Part shown: piece by piece, positions 1 through 8,886 of the stretch
How positions within the stretch are numbered: the first letter of the stretch is position 1
Layout of the letters: each line of letters begins with the position of its first letter
Source of the DNA: Treponema sp.
GTDB taxonomy: Bacteria > Spirochaetota > Spirochaetia > Treponematales > Breznakiellaceae
Assembly: GCA_009782555.1 (NCBI GenBank)
Contig: WRIV01000004.1
Location: 97,596 to 161,595, forward strand
DNA: 64,000 nucleotides
Direction: 5' to 3'
Notes under the pieces: generated by a model
Told to the model about the DNA's origin: nothing
The model's database searches: none
Seen by the model: only the letters and a program-made list of their open reading frames with translations
Translations under genes and position numbers: made by a program

Positions 1-30
1 CTGTTCTTATAGATAATACAGAGATATAAT

Positions 31-1107
31 ATGGATACTGTACGCCACACGATTATCCTGGTTGACGACAATTTGTCCAGTCTGGCTCAGGGAAAAGATA
101 TTCTTAAGCCGTATTATAAAGTATATCCCGCACCGTCCGCCGCCAAACTTTTTGAAGCTCTTAAAAATATAACACCCGATCTTGTCCTTATGGACATTGA
201 AATGCCTGAAATGTCGGGTTATGAGGCAGTCAAAAAACTCAAAGCCGACATTCGTTTTAAGGAAATTCCGGTTATTTTTCTCACGTCAAAAAGCGATGAG
301 GATAGTGAGCTGCAAGGCTTTGATCTGGGAGCGATGGATTACATATCCAAGCCTTTCTCTGCGCCGCTGCTTTTGAAACGTATCGAGAACCAGCTTCTTA
401 TTGTCAGAAGCCAGGCAGCCCTAAAAAATTATGCTGATAACCTTGAAAAAATGGTATCAGAAAAAACCGCTGAGGTGGTGGATTTACAAAATGCCGTGCT
501 TGAGACTGTGGCCGATCTGGTAGAATTCCGGGATAAGCACACTGGAGGTCATATCTCGCGAACCCAGCTTTATATGAAGGCCCTGCTGGAAGAACTGATC
601 CGTAAAGGAGTGTATAAAAATATTGTTTCCAAATGGAATATGAATTATTTATTGCCATCAGCGCAGCTGCATGATGTTGGAAAAATAGCCATCACCGACC
701 TTATTTTGAATAAGGGTACTAAACTCACCCCGGAAGAATTCGAAATTATGAAAACCCATGTGGATGTTGGAATAGCCGCTATAGAAAAAATCATGAGCAA
801 TGCACAGGAGCACGAATTTTTGTATCATGCACTGTTAATAGCGGGAACCCACCACGAAAAATGGGACGGTACTGGATATCCAAAGGGACTAAAAGGAGAC
901 AATATTCCGCTGGAAGGGCGCTTAATGGCAATTGCCGATGTTTATGATGCGTTAATTTCCGAACGGCCATACAAGAAGGCGTATAGCCATGAGGAGGCAT
1001 GTAAAATTATTGTAGAAAGTGCGGGGACACATTTTGATCCGGTTCTAGCAGACATATTCTTAAATGTTGAAGCTGAGTTCAAAAAGATTTCAAAGGAATC
1101 ATGGTGA
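31..1107 (+). CDS. Response regulator with HD-GYP output domain
   Basis: A two-domain signalling protein of 358 aa. An N-terminal receiver domain (about 5-125) has the acidic pair D12/D13, phospho-acceptor D55 in LVLMDIEMP and K107 in ISKPF. A short coiled linker (about 128-155) leads to an HD-GYP domain with H170, H214/D215 (LHDVGK), HHEKWDGTGYP (GYP at 282-284) and DVYDAL. HD-GYP proteins are known as cyclic-di-GMP phosphodiesterases, so the likely role is c-di-GMP breakdown in response to an unidentified sensor kinase. No kinase gene is adjacent in the window. The start ATG has only a weak purine stretch upstream; it is chosen because it opens directly before the receiver domain. Confidence 0.93.
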   Translation: MDTVRHTIILVDDNLSSLAQGKDILKPYYKVYPAPSAAKLFEALKNITPDLVLMDIEMPEMSGYEAVKKLKADIRFKEIPVIFLTSKSDEDSELQGFDLGAMDYISKPFSAPLLLKRIENQLLIVRSQAALKNYADNLEKMVSEKTAEVVDLQNAVLETVADLVEFRDKHTGGHISRTQLYMKALLEELIRKGVYKNIVSKWNMNYLLPSAQLHDVGKIAITDLILNKGTKLTPEEFEIMKTHVDVGIAAIEKIMSNAQEHEFLYHALLIAGTHHEKWDGTGYPKGLKGDNIPLEGRLMAIADVYDALISERPYKKAYSHEEACKIIVESAGTHFDPVLADIFLNVEAEFKKISKESW

Positions 1108-1219
1108 ATGGTAACGCAGCAATGCAGGACAATGATTTTTCATACTCGGGTACGAGGATGCGGCGGGATGGAGATTTGCTATTGGTATGAATTTACAGGG
1201 TATACCGGAAATTGCAGGA

Positions 1220-1729
1220 TCATTCTATGTAGGTAACTTTTTCCTCTTCAAAAAAGCCTCTCCTCCCGGGGGCATCATCAGGAGTTCCAATGGCGATGGC
1301 GTTAAATGGGATCTTTGGCTCCTGGATGTTAAAGAGTGTGCGGAAAGAAGCTACCGTTTCAGCCCTGGGATAGATGCCGCACCAGCAGGCACCAAGTCCC
1401 ATGGAGACAGCTTCCAGGAGTATATTCTGCGTAGCAGCGGCGCAGTCTTGCGGATAATACCCTTCGGGTTTTCCGCTATGCGGGATTGCTACCACAATAA
1501 TGGCGGCGGTGGCTGTTTCGCACATCTTGGCATAAGGGTGGATCCGGGCGATTTCATCAAGAGTTTCCCTCCTGGTGACAGCAACAAATTCCCAGGGGCG
1601 CGTATTGCAGGCGGAAGGGGCCAACATGGCGGCGCTCAAAAGCTGTTTTAGTTGTTCCTTCGTTACAAGTTTGCCGGGTTTGTACTTTCTGATGCTTCGG
1701 CGGTTTTCCAGTGCCAATTTCAATTCCAT
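1220..1729 (-). CDS. Nitroreductase family protein
   Basis: A 169-aa FMN-dependent nitroreductase-fold protein. The opening residues ENRRSIRKYK, the APSACNTRPWEF segment near 38-49 and the GLGACWCGIYP segment near 110-120 are hallmarks of this fold, which binds FMN at a dimer interface and reduces nitro or quinone compounds with NAD(P)H. It is short for the family, as in minimal anaerobe versions. The ATG has a good GAGGAG ribosome site seven bases upstream. It lies downstream of the P83/100 gene but is separated from it by a hairpin terminator, so it is probably transcribed alone. The physiological substrate cannot be told from sequence. Confidence 0.88.
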   Translation of the reverse strand: MELKLALENRRSIRKYKPGKLVTKEQLKQLLSAAMLAPSACNTRPWEFVAVTRRETLDEIARIHPYAKMCETATAAIIVVAIPHSGKPEGYYPQDCAAATQNILLEAVSMGLGACWCGIYPRAETVASFRTLFNIQEPKIPFNAIAIGTPDDAPGRRGFFEEEKVTYIE

Positions 1730-1772
1730 CTCTGTTCTCCTCTAGAACGATGCCGGAGTTTATGGTTAGTTT

Positions 1773-1806
1773 GTAAAATTGAGGCCCCCCTTTAGGGGAG
1801 CCTCAT
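1773..1806 (-). terminator. Rho-independent terminator of the P83/100 gene
   Basis: Just after the stop codon at 1814 (minus strand) an inverted repeat pairs TGAGGCtCCCCT with AGGGGgGCCTCA across a short AAA loop, followed by ATTTTAC. The GC-rich stem and the T-rich tail fit an intrinsic terminator, and it isolates the nitroreductase gene downstream. Confidence 0.7.
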
Positions 1807-1813
1807 CATCAAT

Positions 1814-3571
1814 TTAGTTTAGAGTTTGCCCATTTAGGAGCAGGGGCGTACCATCAGCCTTTTGGGTAAGAACACGGTCTCCCTGGAAAAGGCAGGACGC
1901 ATAGGGGTGGACTTCCACGGTTGACTGGGCCTGTTTGACCAGATTGAGATCAAACCGGGCCAGGTAATTCTTGCCATCCACCACGGTGATCGCATAAAGG
2001 CTATTGCCGTTTACCCAAAGCAGGCTGTTCTGGTTGATGTCATCGTCCCCCTGCTTGATCATATTCAGGGTATCGTTGCTGATTTCCACCAGCCTGATGG
2101 CGGCGTTCCCCTGGTTAATCCCTGCGATGGCAAAGATCCGGGCACCGGAAAGAATCACGGTCCTGGTATTAACGGTGTTCATTTGGGACGCCTGAACAGT
2201 GGCGCCGTTGCTGGGATCGACTCTAAGGAGCCGGCCCAGGGAAGTATTGGTCTGTAAGATTCCTGCCGCCAGAAGGCCGTTGACACGGGCTGTTCCCTGG
2301 CTGGCACTGGCTATCGCTGTGCCGCCTGTTCCATCGAGCAGTTCCTGTTGATCCCTGGCTATCTGCTGCCGTTCCTCCTGGGCTTCTGCGGTTTTTTGAT
2401 CGGCCCGCTGCTGGGTTGCATCGGCTTCCTGGCGGCGCTGTTCCTGTTCCTGCTCCCTTTGTGCTATTTCCTGCTGACGCTGTTCATTAACTTGTTGTTC
2501 CTGGGCCAGTTCCTCCTGACGCCGCCGGGCTTCTTCTTCCTGCTGCTGGGCCTGTTCGGCTTGCTGCTGGGCCTGTTCGGCTTGCTGCTGGGCTTCCTGC
2601 TGACGCTGCTGGGATTCTTCGGCAGTAATTCTGCCTGCCGCTTCATCTCGCTGGGCCTGCTGCTGCTGCTGCTGGGCCTGTTGCTGCTGCTGCTGGGCCT
2701 GCTGCTGCTGCTGCTGGGCCTGCTGCTGCTGCTGCTGCTGCTGGCGCTGCTGCTGTTCAACCCGCTGCTGGGTCAGGCGGCTTTCTTCCTGATCCCGCTG
2801 GATATTTTTTTCTTCTTCTTCTATGGCTAATCGCTGAAGGGTTGCGCTCTGGTCAGCTTCATCGGCCTCCCGTTCTTTTAGGTCTACCATATCCTGGCGG
2901 TCTTCTATGCCCCTGTCTTCTCCTCTCCTCAGGGAATCGATCACTCCGGGGTCGGTCAGGCCGGAGGTGTCGATGGCGCTGAGGGATCCAGGTGCACCGG
3001 TTCCCAGCGGTATGGTCATCAGGGTTTGGCCGGGCCACTCATCGTAGCGGATCGAAAGGCCGGCCTTCTCCGATGTCATGTTTTGGATAACAATGTCCTT
3101 GTAATGGGCAGTAAAGTAATTCCAGTCTCCCCGGAAAACGGCGTTGTAGATTGTTATATACCGGGACAAAAGGGCGGCATCGCCGGCGCTGTAATCGTAA
3201 GCACCCTGGAGATACCCTTGGATGATAAGCCGGAGGTTCCGGATATGATCCACCCCTACATCGATGCCTAACCCAAATACGTCCGCATCGAATTTATCCC
3301 CGTCGGGATCTGCCACGCAGTGGATAACAAAATAACGGTTTCCTGCTCCGGCCCGGTTGGCGCCGTTTCTGATTGCCCGGCCCAATTCGTAGCCGATATT
3401 GCGGATCTGTTCGGCCGTATCGATCCGCGCATGGGGCCCCTCATAGTTGATAAAATTGACGGCGGCCTGGTTTTTTTCTAGTTCGTCCCGGTTTACGTTT
3501 TGGGCGGCAACCCCGGAAATAAAGACAAAAAACAGGACGGCCCAAAGTGCCGTACGAAAAGGACTTTTCAT
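1814..3571 (-). CDS. P83/100-family antigen-like secreted protein
   Basis: A 585-aa protein resembling the spirochaete P83/100 antigen family. The start at 3571 is preferred over an upstream in-frame ATG at 3628 because AAAGGAG lies just before it and a clean signal peptide follows (MKSPFRTALWAVLFFVF, cleavage after GVAAQ). The N-terminal third (about 30-210) is a globular domain. The middle (about 215-420) is an extremely Gln/Glu/Ala/Arg-rich coiled coil with AQQQQQQ heptads coded by CAG/CTG runs. The C-terminal part (about 420-585) looks beta-rich and propeller-like. Expected location is the periplasm or outer membrane. Its function is not established; in Borrelia the relative is an immunodominant antigen. 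Confidence 0.85.
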   Translation of the reverse strand: MKSPFRTALWAVLFFVFISGVAAQNVNRDELEKNQAAVNFINYEGPHARIDTAEQIRNIGYELGRAIRNGANRAGAGNRYFVIHCVADPDGDKFDADVFGLGIDVGVDHIRNLRLIIQGYLQGAYDYSAGDAALLSRYITIYNAVFRGDWNYFTAHYKDIVIQNMTSEKAGLSIRYDEWPGQTLMTIPLGTGAPGSLSAIDTSGLTDPGVIDSLRRGEDRGIEDRQDMVDLKEREADEADQSATLQRLAIEEEEKNIQRDQEESRLTQQRVEQQQRQQQQQQQQAQQQQQQAQQQQQQAQQQQQQAQRDEAAGRITAEESQQRQQEAQQQAEQAQQQAEQAQQQEEEARRRQEELAQEQQVNEQRQQEIAQREQEQEQRRQEADATQQRADQKTAEAQEERQQIARDQQELLDGTGGTAIASASQGTARVNGLLAAGILQTNTSLGRLLRVDPSNGATVQASQMNTVNTRTVILSGARIFAIAGINQGNAAIRLVEISNDTLNMIKQGDDDINQNSLLWVNGNSLYAITVVDGKNYLARFDLNLVKQAQSTVEVHPYASCLFQGDRVLTQKADGTPLLLNGQTLN

Positions 3572-3599
3572 TTTTTGCTCCTTTTTAGAATATGTTATT

Positions 3600-3628
3600 A
3601 AAATACCCCAAAATGGGAAAATCCGCAA
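3600..3628 (-). promoter_or_regulatory. Predicted promoter for the P83/100 gene
   Basis: On the minus strand TTGCGG, 17 bases, TATTTT, about 29 bases before the chosen ATG. This supports the internal start at 3571 rather than the ATG at 3628. Confidence 0.45.
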
Positions 3629-3695
3629 TACTCGCCTGGTCTAGCTGATTATTCCTGATATATGGTATGATGAACTATATTTATTAAGGGGAACC

Positions 3696-4805
3696 ATGGA
3701 ACCAGCAAACGTGTATGAAAGCTTTGAAAAAATGGAAGCTTTTATGAGGGATGTGTTTATTAAAACCGGCGTACCGCCGGAGGATGCTGCAGTATGTGCC
3801 GATGTGCTGATCGAATCGGATAAAAGAGGCATTGATTCCCACGGCGTGGGCCGATTCAAACCGATTTATATCGACCGCATCAAGGATGGAATTCAAAATC
3901 CGGTTACTAATTTTGAAGTGGTTAAGGATCATTGTGCAGTGGCGGTAGTAGACGGCCATGACGGCATGGGGCAGGTAATCGGCAAAAAATCCATGCAGAT
4001 TGCCATTGACAAGGCCAAACAATACGGTATGAGCATGGTGGCGGTACGGAACTCTACCCATTATGGTATTGCCGGATATTACACAACCATGGCCGTTAAG
4101 GCAGGGATGATTGGCATTACCGGCACCAATGCCCGGCCTTCCATAGCGCCCACCTTTGGGATAGAAAATATGTTGGGTACCAACCCTCTGACCGTGGGTA
4201 TTCCCTCAGACGAAGATTTTCCATTTATACTGGATTGTGCCACTTCTGTTTCCCAGAGGGGAAAAATAGAGCATTACGACCGGATTGGAAAAACCATGCC
4301 CCCGGGATGGGTTGTTAATCAGGACGGCAGCGCCGAGACAAACCCGGCCAAAGCCCTAAAGGGGCTTACGGCGGGGACATCCGCCCTTGCTCCCCTGGGC
4401 GGCCTGGGAGAAGATACCGCTGGCTACAAAGGATACGGTTATGCAACGGTGGTGGAGATACTCTCGGCGGCTCTGCAGCAGGGACAGTTTTTAAAGGCAC
4501 TGAACGGTATTGATGCCGGAGGGAAAAAGGTTCCTTTTCATCTGGGACATTTTTTTATCGCTATTGATATTGGCGCCTTTGTAGAACTGGATAAATTCAA
4601 AAAAACCACCGGCGATATTTTACGGGAACTGCGGGATTCGGCAAAGGCACCGGGTGAGGAGAGAATCTACACCGCCGGAGAAAAGGAATATCTGGCGTGG
4701 CTTTCCAGAAAGGCCAGCGGCGTTCCCCTGAACGAAAGCCTTAAAAAAACCATCAAGACTTTAAAAGAGGAATACCGCCTGGATGCCTATGATTTTTCCT
4801 TTTAG
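3696..4805 (+). CDS. Malate/L-lactate dehydrogenase-type oxidoreductase (Ldh_2 family)
   Basis: A 369-aa NAD(P)-dependent dehydrogenase of the malate/L-sulfolactate/ureidoglycolate family, structurally distinct from classical lactate dehydrogenase. Family signatures are DSHGVGRF near 47-54, the HYGIAGYY segment with the catalytic His, GTNARPSIAPT, and LGTNPLTVGIP. AAGGGGA sits six bases before the ATG. It likely interconverts a 2-hydroxyacid and its 2-oxoacid in the cytoplasm; the substrate cannot be assigned. It stands alone, with convergent downstream and divergent upstream neighbours. Confidence 0.9.
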   Translation: MEPANVYESFEKMEAFMRDVFIKTGVPPEDAAVCADVLIESDKRGIDSHGVGRFKPIYIDRIKDGIQNPVTNFEVVKDHCAVAVVDGHDGMGQVIGKKSMQIAIDKAKQYGMSMVAVRNSTHYGIAGYYTTMAVKAGMIGITGTNARPSIAPTFGIENMLGTNPLTVGIPSDEDFPFILDCATSVSQRGKIEHYDRIGKTMPPGWVVNQDGSAETNPAKALKGLTAGTSALAPLGGLGEDTAGYKGYGYATVVEILSAALQQGQFLKALNGIDAGGKKVPFHLGHFFIAIDIGAFVELDKFKKTTGDILRELRDSAKAPGEERIYTAGEKEYLAWLSRKASGVPLNESLKKTIKTLKEEYRLDAYDFSF

Positions 4806-4848
4806 GCAATTTTTTTAATTTTCCGGTTTAACAAAACTCAGGAAAGCT

Positions 4849-6552
4849 CTACCGTAAACTGGCAATTTCCTGCCTGGCTTGGGCCCGGACAGCGGCGGGC
4901 ATAAAATCCCGCTCCATGATACCTAAGAGTTTTAACCCGCTGTCGCTCAAGGGAGGGCCGGAAAAACGGCATAGGGAACCGATGGCGGCGGCGACGGATC
5001 GGAGTACCCGTTCATCCCGGTTGGCGGCATTGATTGTTTTGGAAAAGGCCATAAGGGCAATGCCTTCGGGGTCGGTGCCAATCCGGCCTATGGCTTCCGC
5101 TGCGGCGGTTCGTACCACCGAATCCGTATCATTAAGGTATAGTTCCGTTAGAAAAGGAATGGTCTCCCGGGATCCAAAGTAACCCAGGAGCCGGGCTGCT
5201 TCTGCCCGGAATGGCACATGAACCGCAGGGTGGCTTTTCGATGCCTTGGGCGACATGGAAGAACCGGAAATTTCCCTAAGGTAGGCGGCATAAATCATTT
5301 CGTTTTCGCCCACCCTGCCTTCCTGTATCATAATCCGAAGGGATCCCAATTCTTCGCCCATCTGGGTCTCGCTGAACTTGAAATAATCCTCCGCCCAGGG
5401 AGAAGGGGGAGGATCGGCTAGGCCGTAATTTCCTTCCGGCGCGGGACCGTAGAGGGACTGCCGCCGGGGTAGGATCCTGTTTTCCACTTTATATGCGTAG
5501 AGGATCCAATCTTCGCCGCCGGAAAAGAGTGTCCCTTCGTCTCCCAAGACAGGGATGGACGATGCACCGCTTAGGGTGAGCGTCCATAGGCGGCGGCCGT
5601 CGATGCTAAATCCTGTAGCTCCCCGCTGGGTGAATACATAAATTCCCCGTTCATCCCAGAGCATGGCAAAATCGTCATTGGTCTTTATTTCATTGGCTCT
5701 GATATGGCTCGTTTCGATCCACTTTTGTTTTCCATTGGACAAAGATACCAGCGCCACCGATCCGTTGGCTAAAAGTATGGCCGCCTCATCTCCTTTGCTG
5801 GATCCGCCCATAGGGGTACCCCGGAGGGTAATCACATTTCGAGCCGGGACATGGCCGGAACGGAAGAGTCTAAGGGATCCGTTTCGTAGAAGGATCAGCG
5901 TTCCCTCTTTTATGGGGATGATCGCCGCCGGGGCTTCTCCAATAGAACGGCTGTGGGCCTTGCCGAAAGGATCCAGTTCCAGCAGTTCCCCGTCTTCCAG
6001 GGCCGTTACAATCCCTCCGTTTCCGGTAAGAAAAGGGCCAGACACGGTTTTACCCGCCAGTTCTCTGCTCCAAAGCTGATATCCCGACGCGGTATAACAA
6101 AAAATTTTTTCTTCCGTGGTAACAAAGATCCTTCCATCCCAGCCGGTTACCACCGGGGCGGTGATGGGTCCCGGCTTTAACTGCCATAGTTCCCTCCCTG
6201 CACGGTTTACCGCTATAAGGGTTCCGTCAGTCCGGCAGATGTAGCTGGTTCCTTCCCGGTTTCGGCTTACAAAGGGAATAAGTCTGGGTGTTTTCGCCCA
6301 GTAATCCCAAAGAGAAGTTCCTTCTAGGGTATAGGCTTTAAGGTGGCCGCCGTCCAGAACCGCCACCACGGTTCCTGCCTGGATGGCGGGGACCCCCAGC
6401 ACGGCCCCTCCGGGAGCATGCCGCCAAATCGGAGTAGCGGCGTTTTCGTTTTCCTTGGGAAAAGTACCCGCCGCCGTTTCCGAGTGGCCGTGAAGGCTGC
6501 ACAGAACCAGCAGAATCAGAACCAGAAGGTTCCCTTCCTGACGCTTGTACAT
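4849..6552 (-). CDS. Secreted PQQ-type beta-propeller protein with C-terminal HEAT repeats
   Basis: A 567-aa protein with an N-terminal hydrophobic signal segment (LLVLILLVLCSL). It then has repeated propeller blades (for example GTSLWDYW, GRELWQLKPG, GYQLWSREL, GRRLWTLTLSG), typical of PQQ-like repeats. The last 130 residues carry HEAT-type helical repeats (RAEAARLLGYFGSRETIPFL, VRTAAAEAIGRIG). Such proteins are usually extracytoplasmic scaffolds; nothing suggests bound PQQ or enzymatic activity. It is divergent from the hydrolase gene at 6581, with only 28 bp between them, so both promoters must lie within or overlap the gene starts. Confidence 0.75.
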   Translation of the reverse strand: MYKRQEGNLLVLILLVLCSLHGHSETAAGTFPKENENAATPIWRHAPGGAVLGVPAIQAGTVVAVLDGGHLKAYTLEGTSLWDYWAKTPRLIPFVSRNREGTSYICRTDGTLIAVNRAGRELWQLKPGPITAPVVTGWDGRIFVTTEEKIFCYTASGYQLWSRELAGKTVSGPFLTGNGGIVTALEDGELLELDPFGKAHSRSIGEAPAAIIPIKEGTLILLRNGSLRLFRSGHVPARNVITLRGTPMGGSSKGDEAAILLANGSVALVSLSNGKQKWIETSHIRANEIKTNDDFAMLWDERGIYVFTQRGATGFSIDGRRLWTLTLSGASSIPVLGDEGTLFSGGEDWILYAYKVENRILPRRQSLYGPAPEGNYGLADPPPSPWAEDYFKFSETQMGEELGSLRIMIQEGRVGENEMIYAAYLREISGSSMSPKASKSHPAVHVPFRAEAARLLGYFGSRETIPFLTELYLNDTDSVVRTAAAEAIGRIGTDPEGIALMAFSKTINAANRDERVLRSVAAAIGSLCRFSGPPLSDSGLKLLGIMERDFMPAAVRAQARQEIASLR

Positions 6553-6580
6553 ATAAAATGAACTATAGCATAATTAGGTC

Positions 6581-7558
6581 ATGGTTGAAACCAGCGCCTG
6601 GATTGAATGCGACGACGGGGCAAAGCTCTTTGTACGGCACTGGAGTCCCAATTTTGGGGCCGGAATAGAAAAGCCGGCGGCGCTGATCCTGCTGGTTCAT
6701 GGCATGGCAGAACATTCCCTCCGGTATAGAAGACTGGCGGAAACGCTTTGTTCTCACAATTTTGAAGTTTGGGCTGCGGATTTGCGGGGTCATGGGAAAA
6801 CCGCTGATCTGTCGGTGAATGATCCGGGAAAGGGCGGCCTTTTGGGCCATACCGCGGACAAAAACGGTTTTTTCCGAGTGGTCTTGGATCTGGGGATCAT
6901 TGCCGGGTACATCGCAGGGGAGACAAAAAAATACGGAGAGCGGCCTTTCTTGATCATGGGACATTCTTGGGGTTCCTTCCTGGTTCAAGCCTATATTGAA
7001 AACCCTGTTGCGGTTCTTCCATTAAGGGGTTGTATGCTCTCCGGTACCCGGGGGCCGGGGGGGGCAAAAATATCCCTTGGAGCGCCTTTTCTTGCTTTGC
7101 TGGCATTGCTCAGGGGGAAGAGAAAGGTTTCTAAAATAGCCATTGCCATCAGCAAGGGACACAATAATAAACCCTTTAGGCCCAACAGGACTCCCTCTGA
7201 CTGGCTCTCCCGGGACGAAAAAGAAGTGGATGCCTATGGATCGGATCCGCTTAGCGGATATGACTGTTCTTCGGGTTTTTACCGGGACATGATCAGAGGA
7301 CTTGCGGCAATACATCAAAAAGCCGCCCTGGCCCGGATTGATCGGAATCTTCCGGTGTACATATTCTGCGGCAGCGCCGATCCGGTGGGGGACATGGGGG
7401 CGAGCCCCACGGTGCTTGTAAATACATACCGGGAATTAGGTATAGAAGATTTGGAATTTGTAATATACCCCGAAGCCCGGCACGAAACCCTCAACGAAAC
7501 TAACCGGGGAGAAGTGACGGAGGATATTCTTAACTGGCTTCTGAGACATACTAATTAA
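6581..7558 (+). CDS. Alpha/beta hydrolase, monoacylglycerol-lipase-like
   Basis: A 325-aa serine hydrolase. It shows the oxyanion-hole segment LLVHGMAEHSLRY (about 37-49), LRGHGKT, the nucleophile elbow GHSWGS (about 127-132), a D in IFCGSADPVG (about 265) and the catalytic H in YPEARHETLNE near 300. This lid-containing layout matches the monoacylglycerol lipase / lysophospholipase branch. The preferred substrate, a lipid ester, is inferred. The gene is followed 14 bases later by the poly(A) polymerase gene, so the two may be cotranscribed. Confidence 0.88.
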   Translation: MVETSAWIECDDGAKLFVRHWSPNFGAGIEKPAALILLVHGMAEHSLRYRRLAETLCSHNFEVWAADLRGHGKTADLSVNDPGKGGLLGHTADKNGFFRVVLDLGIIAGYIAGETKKYGERPFLIMGHSWGSFLVQAYIENPVAVLPLRGCMLSGTRGPGGAKISLGAPFLALLALLRGKRKVSKIAIAISKGHNNKPFRPNRTPSDWLSRDEKEVDAYGSDPLSGYDCSSGFYRDMIRGLAAIHQKAALARIDRNLPVYIFCGSADPVGDMGASPTVLVNTYRELGIEDLEFVIYPEARHETLNETNRGEVTEDILNWLLRHTN

Positions 7559-7572
7559 TTGCAGGTGCAAAG

Positions 7573-8847
7573 GTGCTGATCCGTTACGGAAAAGAACAGA
7601 ACGGAAGACTCATAAAAAAAGCGGCGGTCTATACCCGGGAAGAGCACAAGATCAATTTTGCTGATGTGGACAGCGATGCGGTGTTTATAACCGGGCGGCT
7701 CCGTGCCAACGGACATGAAAGCTACATTGTGGGAGGTGCGGTACGGGATTTGATCCTGGGAAAAAAACCCAAGGATTTCGACATTGTTACCGATGCCATC
7801 CCCGCCAGGATCAAGCGAATTTTCCGCAATTCCCGGATCATCGGCAAGCGTTTCCGGCTGGTCCATGTTTATTTCGGCCCCAAGATTTTTGAGGTTTCCA
7901 CCTTCCGTTCCATTAAGGACGGCCATACCGGCAACACCTACGGTGCCATCGAAGAAGATGTACTGCGCCGGGATTTTTCCTGTAACGCCCTCTTTTATGA
8001 TCCCGGTAAACAGGTGGTGGTGGATTATGTAAACGGCATGAATGATATCAGGAAAAGGCTGCTCCAGCCCATCATCCCGCAGGAACTGATCTTTAGGGAC
8101 GATCCGGTCCGGATGATCCGGGCCGTCAAGTATGCGGCGGCGGCGGATTTTTCCATTCCCTGGATACTCAAGCGGCGTATCAAAAAAGAGGCTAATCTCC
8201 TGGAACAGGTTTCTCCCTCACGGCTTACCGAGGAACTCTCCAAAATTATCCGTTCCCCTGCAGCTTCTAAGATTGTAAAAAATCTGGACGGGGCGGGGCT
8301 TTACGGCTATTTGCAAAAAGAAGCATCCGCCCTGATGAGGCGTGATCCTGCCTTCTGCAGGGCATATCTTGCCGGTTTTGGAAAAGCCGCCCCTTCTCCG
8401 GCAATGAGTGCTGGCAAGGTTTCCAGTGCAGTTCCTGGATCTGCTTCCGGTGCAATTTTTTCAACGGAAGGCACTGTCCGCCGCCGTACAAAAGAAGTGG
8501 ACGGCTGGCCCCTGACATCTCTGGTTAGGAATTACCTGGAACTAAAAGCGCCCTGGCAGGCATTGAAGAAGGGAAGCTGGGAAGATTACCGCGCTGTTTT
8601 TTTCGATACCCGCCGTTTTATTCTTCCCATGAACCCTCCACGGATTGAACTGGAGCAGGCTGTAAGAATCGTTCTTGCCGAGCATGGGATTGAACTAAAG
8701 AAGACAAGGGTTTTTGAACGGGAACCTCGAAAGCAAGATGGCCTGGTTCATCCCCAGGCAAAAACAGAGGAACAGCAAAAACCCAAGCAAAGGCGGAACC
8801 GCCGGAAAAACGCCGCCGCCGCAAAGAGCATTGCAGAATTGGATTAG
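7573..8847 (+). CDS. pcnB: Poly(A) polymerase (tRNA nucleotidyltransferase superfamily)
   Basis: A 424-aa class II nucleotidyltransferase. YIVGGAVRDL (51-60) and the metal-binding DFD (68-70) form the catalytic core. The segment IIGKRFRLVHVYFG matches the signature that separates bacterial poly(A) polymerases from CCA-adding enzymes. An RRDFSCNALFYD motif and the neck/body helices follow. The tail (about 385-424) is very basic (KQRRNRRKN), a likely RNA-binding extension. The start is GTG; no better ATG precedes the domain. Expected role is 3' polyadenylation that promotes RNA decay. Because the tRNA genes here lack an encoded CCA, a CCA-adding enzyme must also exist, and this gene being that enzyme cannot be fully excluded. 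Confidence 0.87.
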   Translation: MLIRYGKEQNGRLIKKAAVYTREEHKINFADVDSDAVFITGRLRANGHESYIVGGAVRDLILGKKPKDFDIVTDAIPARIKRIFRNSRIIGKRFRLVHVYFGPKIFEVSTFRSIKDGHTGNTYGAIEEDVLRRDFSCNALFYDPGKQVVVDYVNGMNDIRKRLLQPIIPQELIFRDDPVRMIRAVKYAAAADFSIPWILKRRIKKEANLLEQVSPSRLTEELSKIIRSPAASKIVKNLDGAGLYGYLQKEASALMRRDPAFCRAYLAGFGKAAPSPAMSAGKVSSAVPGSASGAIFSTEGTVRRRTKEVDGWPLTSLVRNYLELKAPWQALKKGSWEDYRAVFFDTRRFILPMNPPRIELEQAVRIVLAEHGIELKKTRVFEREPRKQDGLVHPQAKTEEQQKPKQRRNRRKNAAAAKSIAELD

Positions 8848-8866
8848 GCCGTCGTCCGGGACGGCC
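8847..8866. terminator. Hairpin between convergent genes
   Basis: GGCCGTC and GACGGCC pair perfectly across a six-base loop, directly after the pcnB stop codon and before the end of the convergent gene at 8887. There is no clear U-run on either side, so it may act as a bidirectional attenuator or simply protect 3' ends. Confidence 0.4.
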
Positions 8867-8886
8867 AATCATCCGCAGTGGGTGCG

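Noticed and set aside
2348..2830. Plus-strand frame of 160 codons, very Leu-rich, looking like a multi-pass membrane protein
   Set aside because: It is the antisense reading of the CAG/CTG tract of the P83/100 gene; CTG repeats give Leu in this frame.
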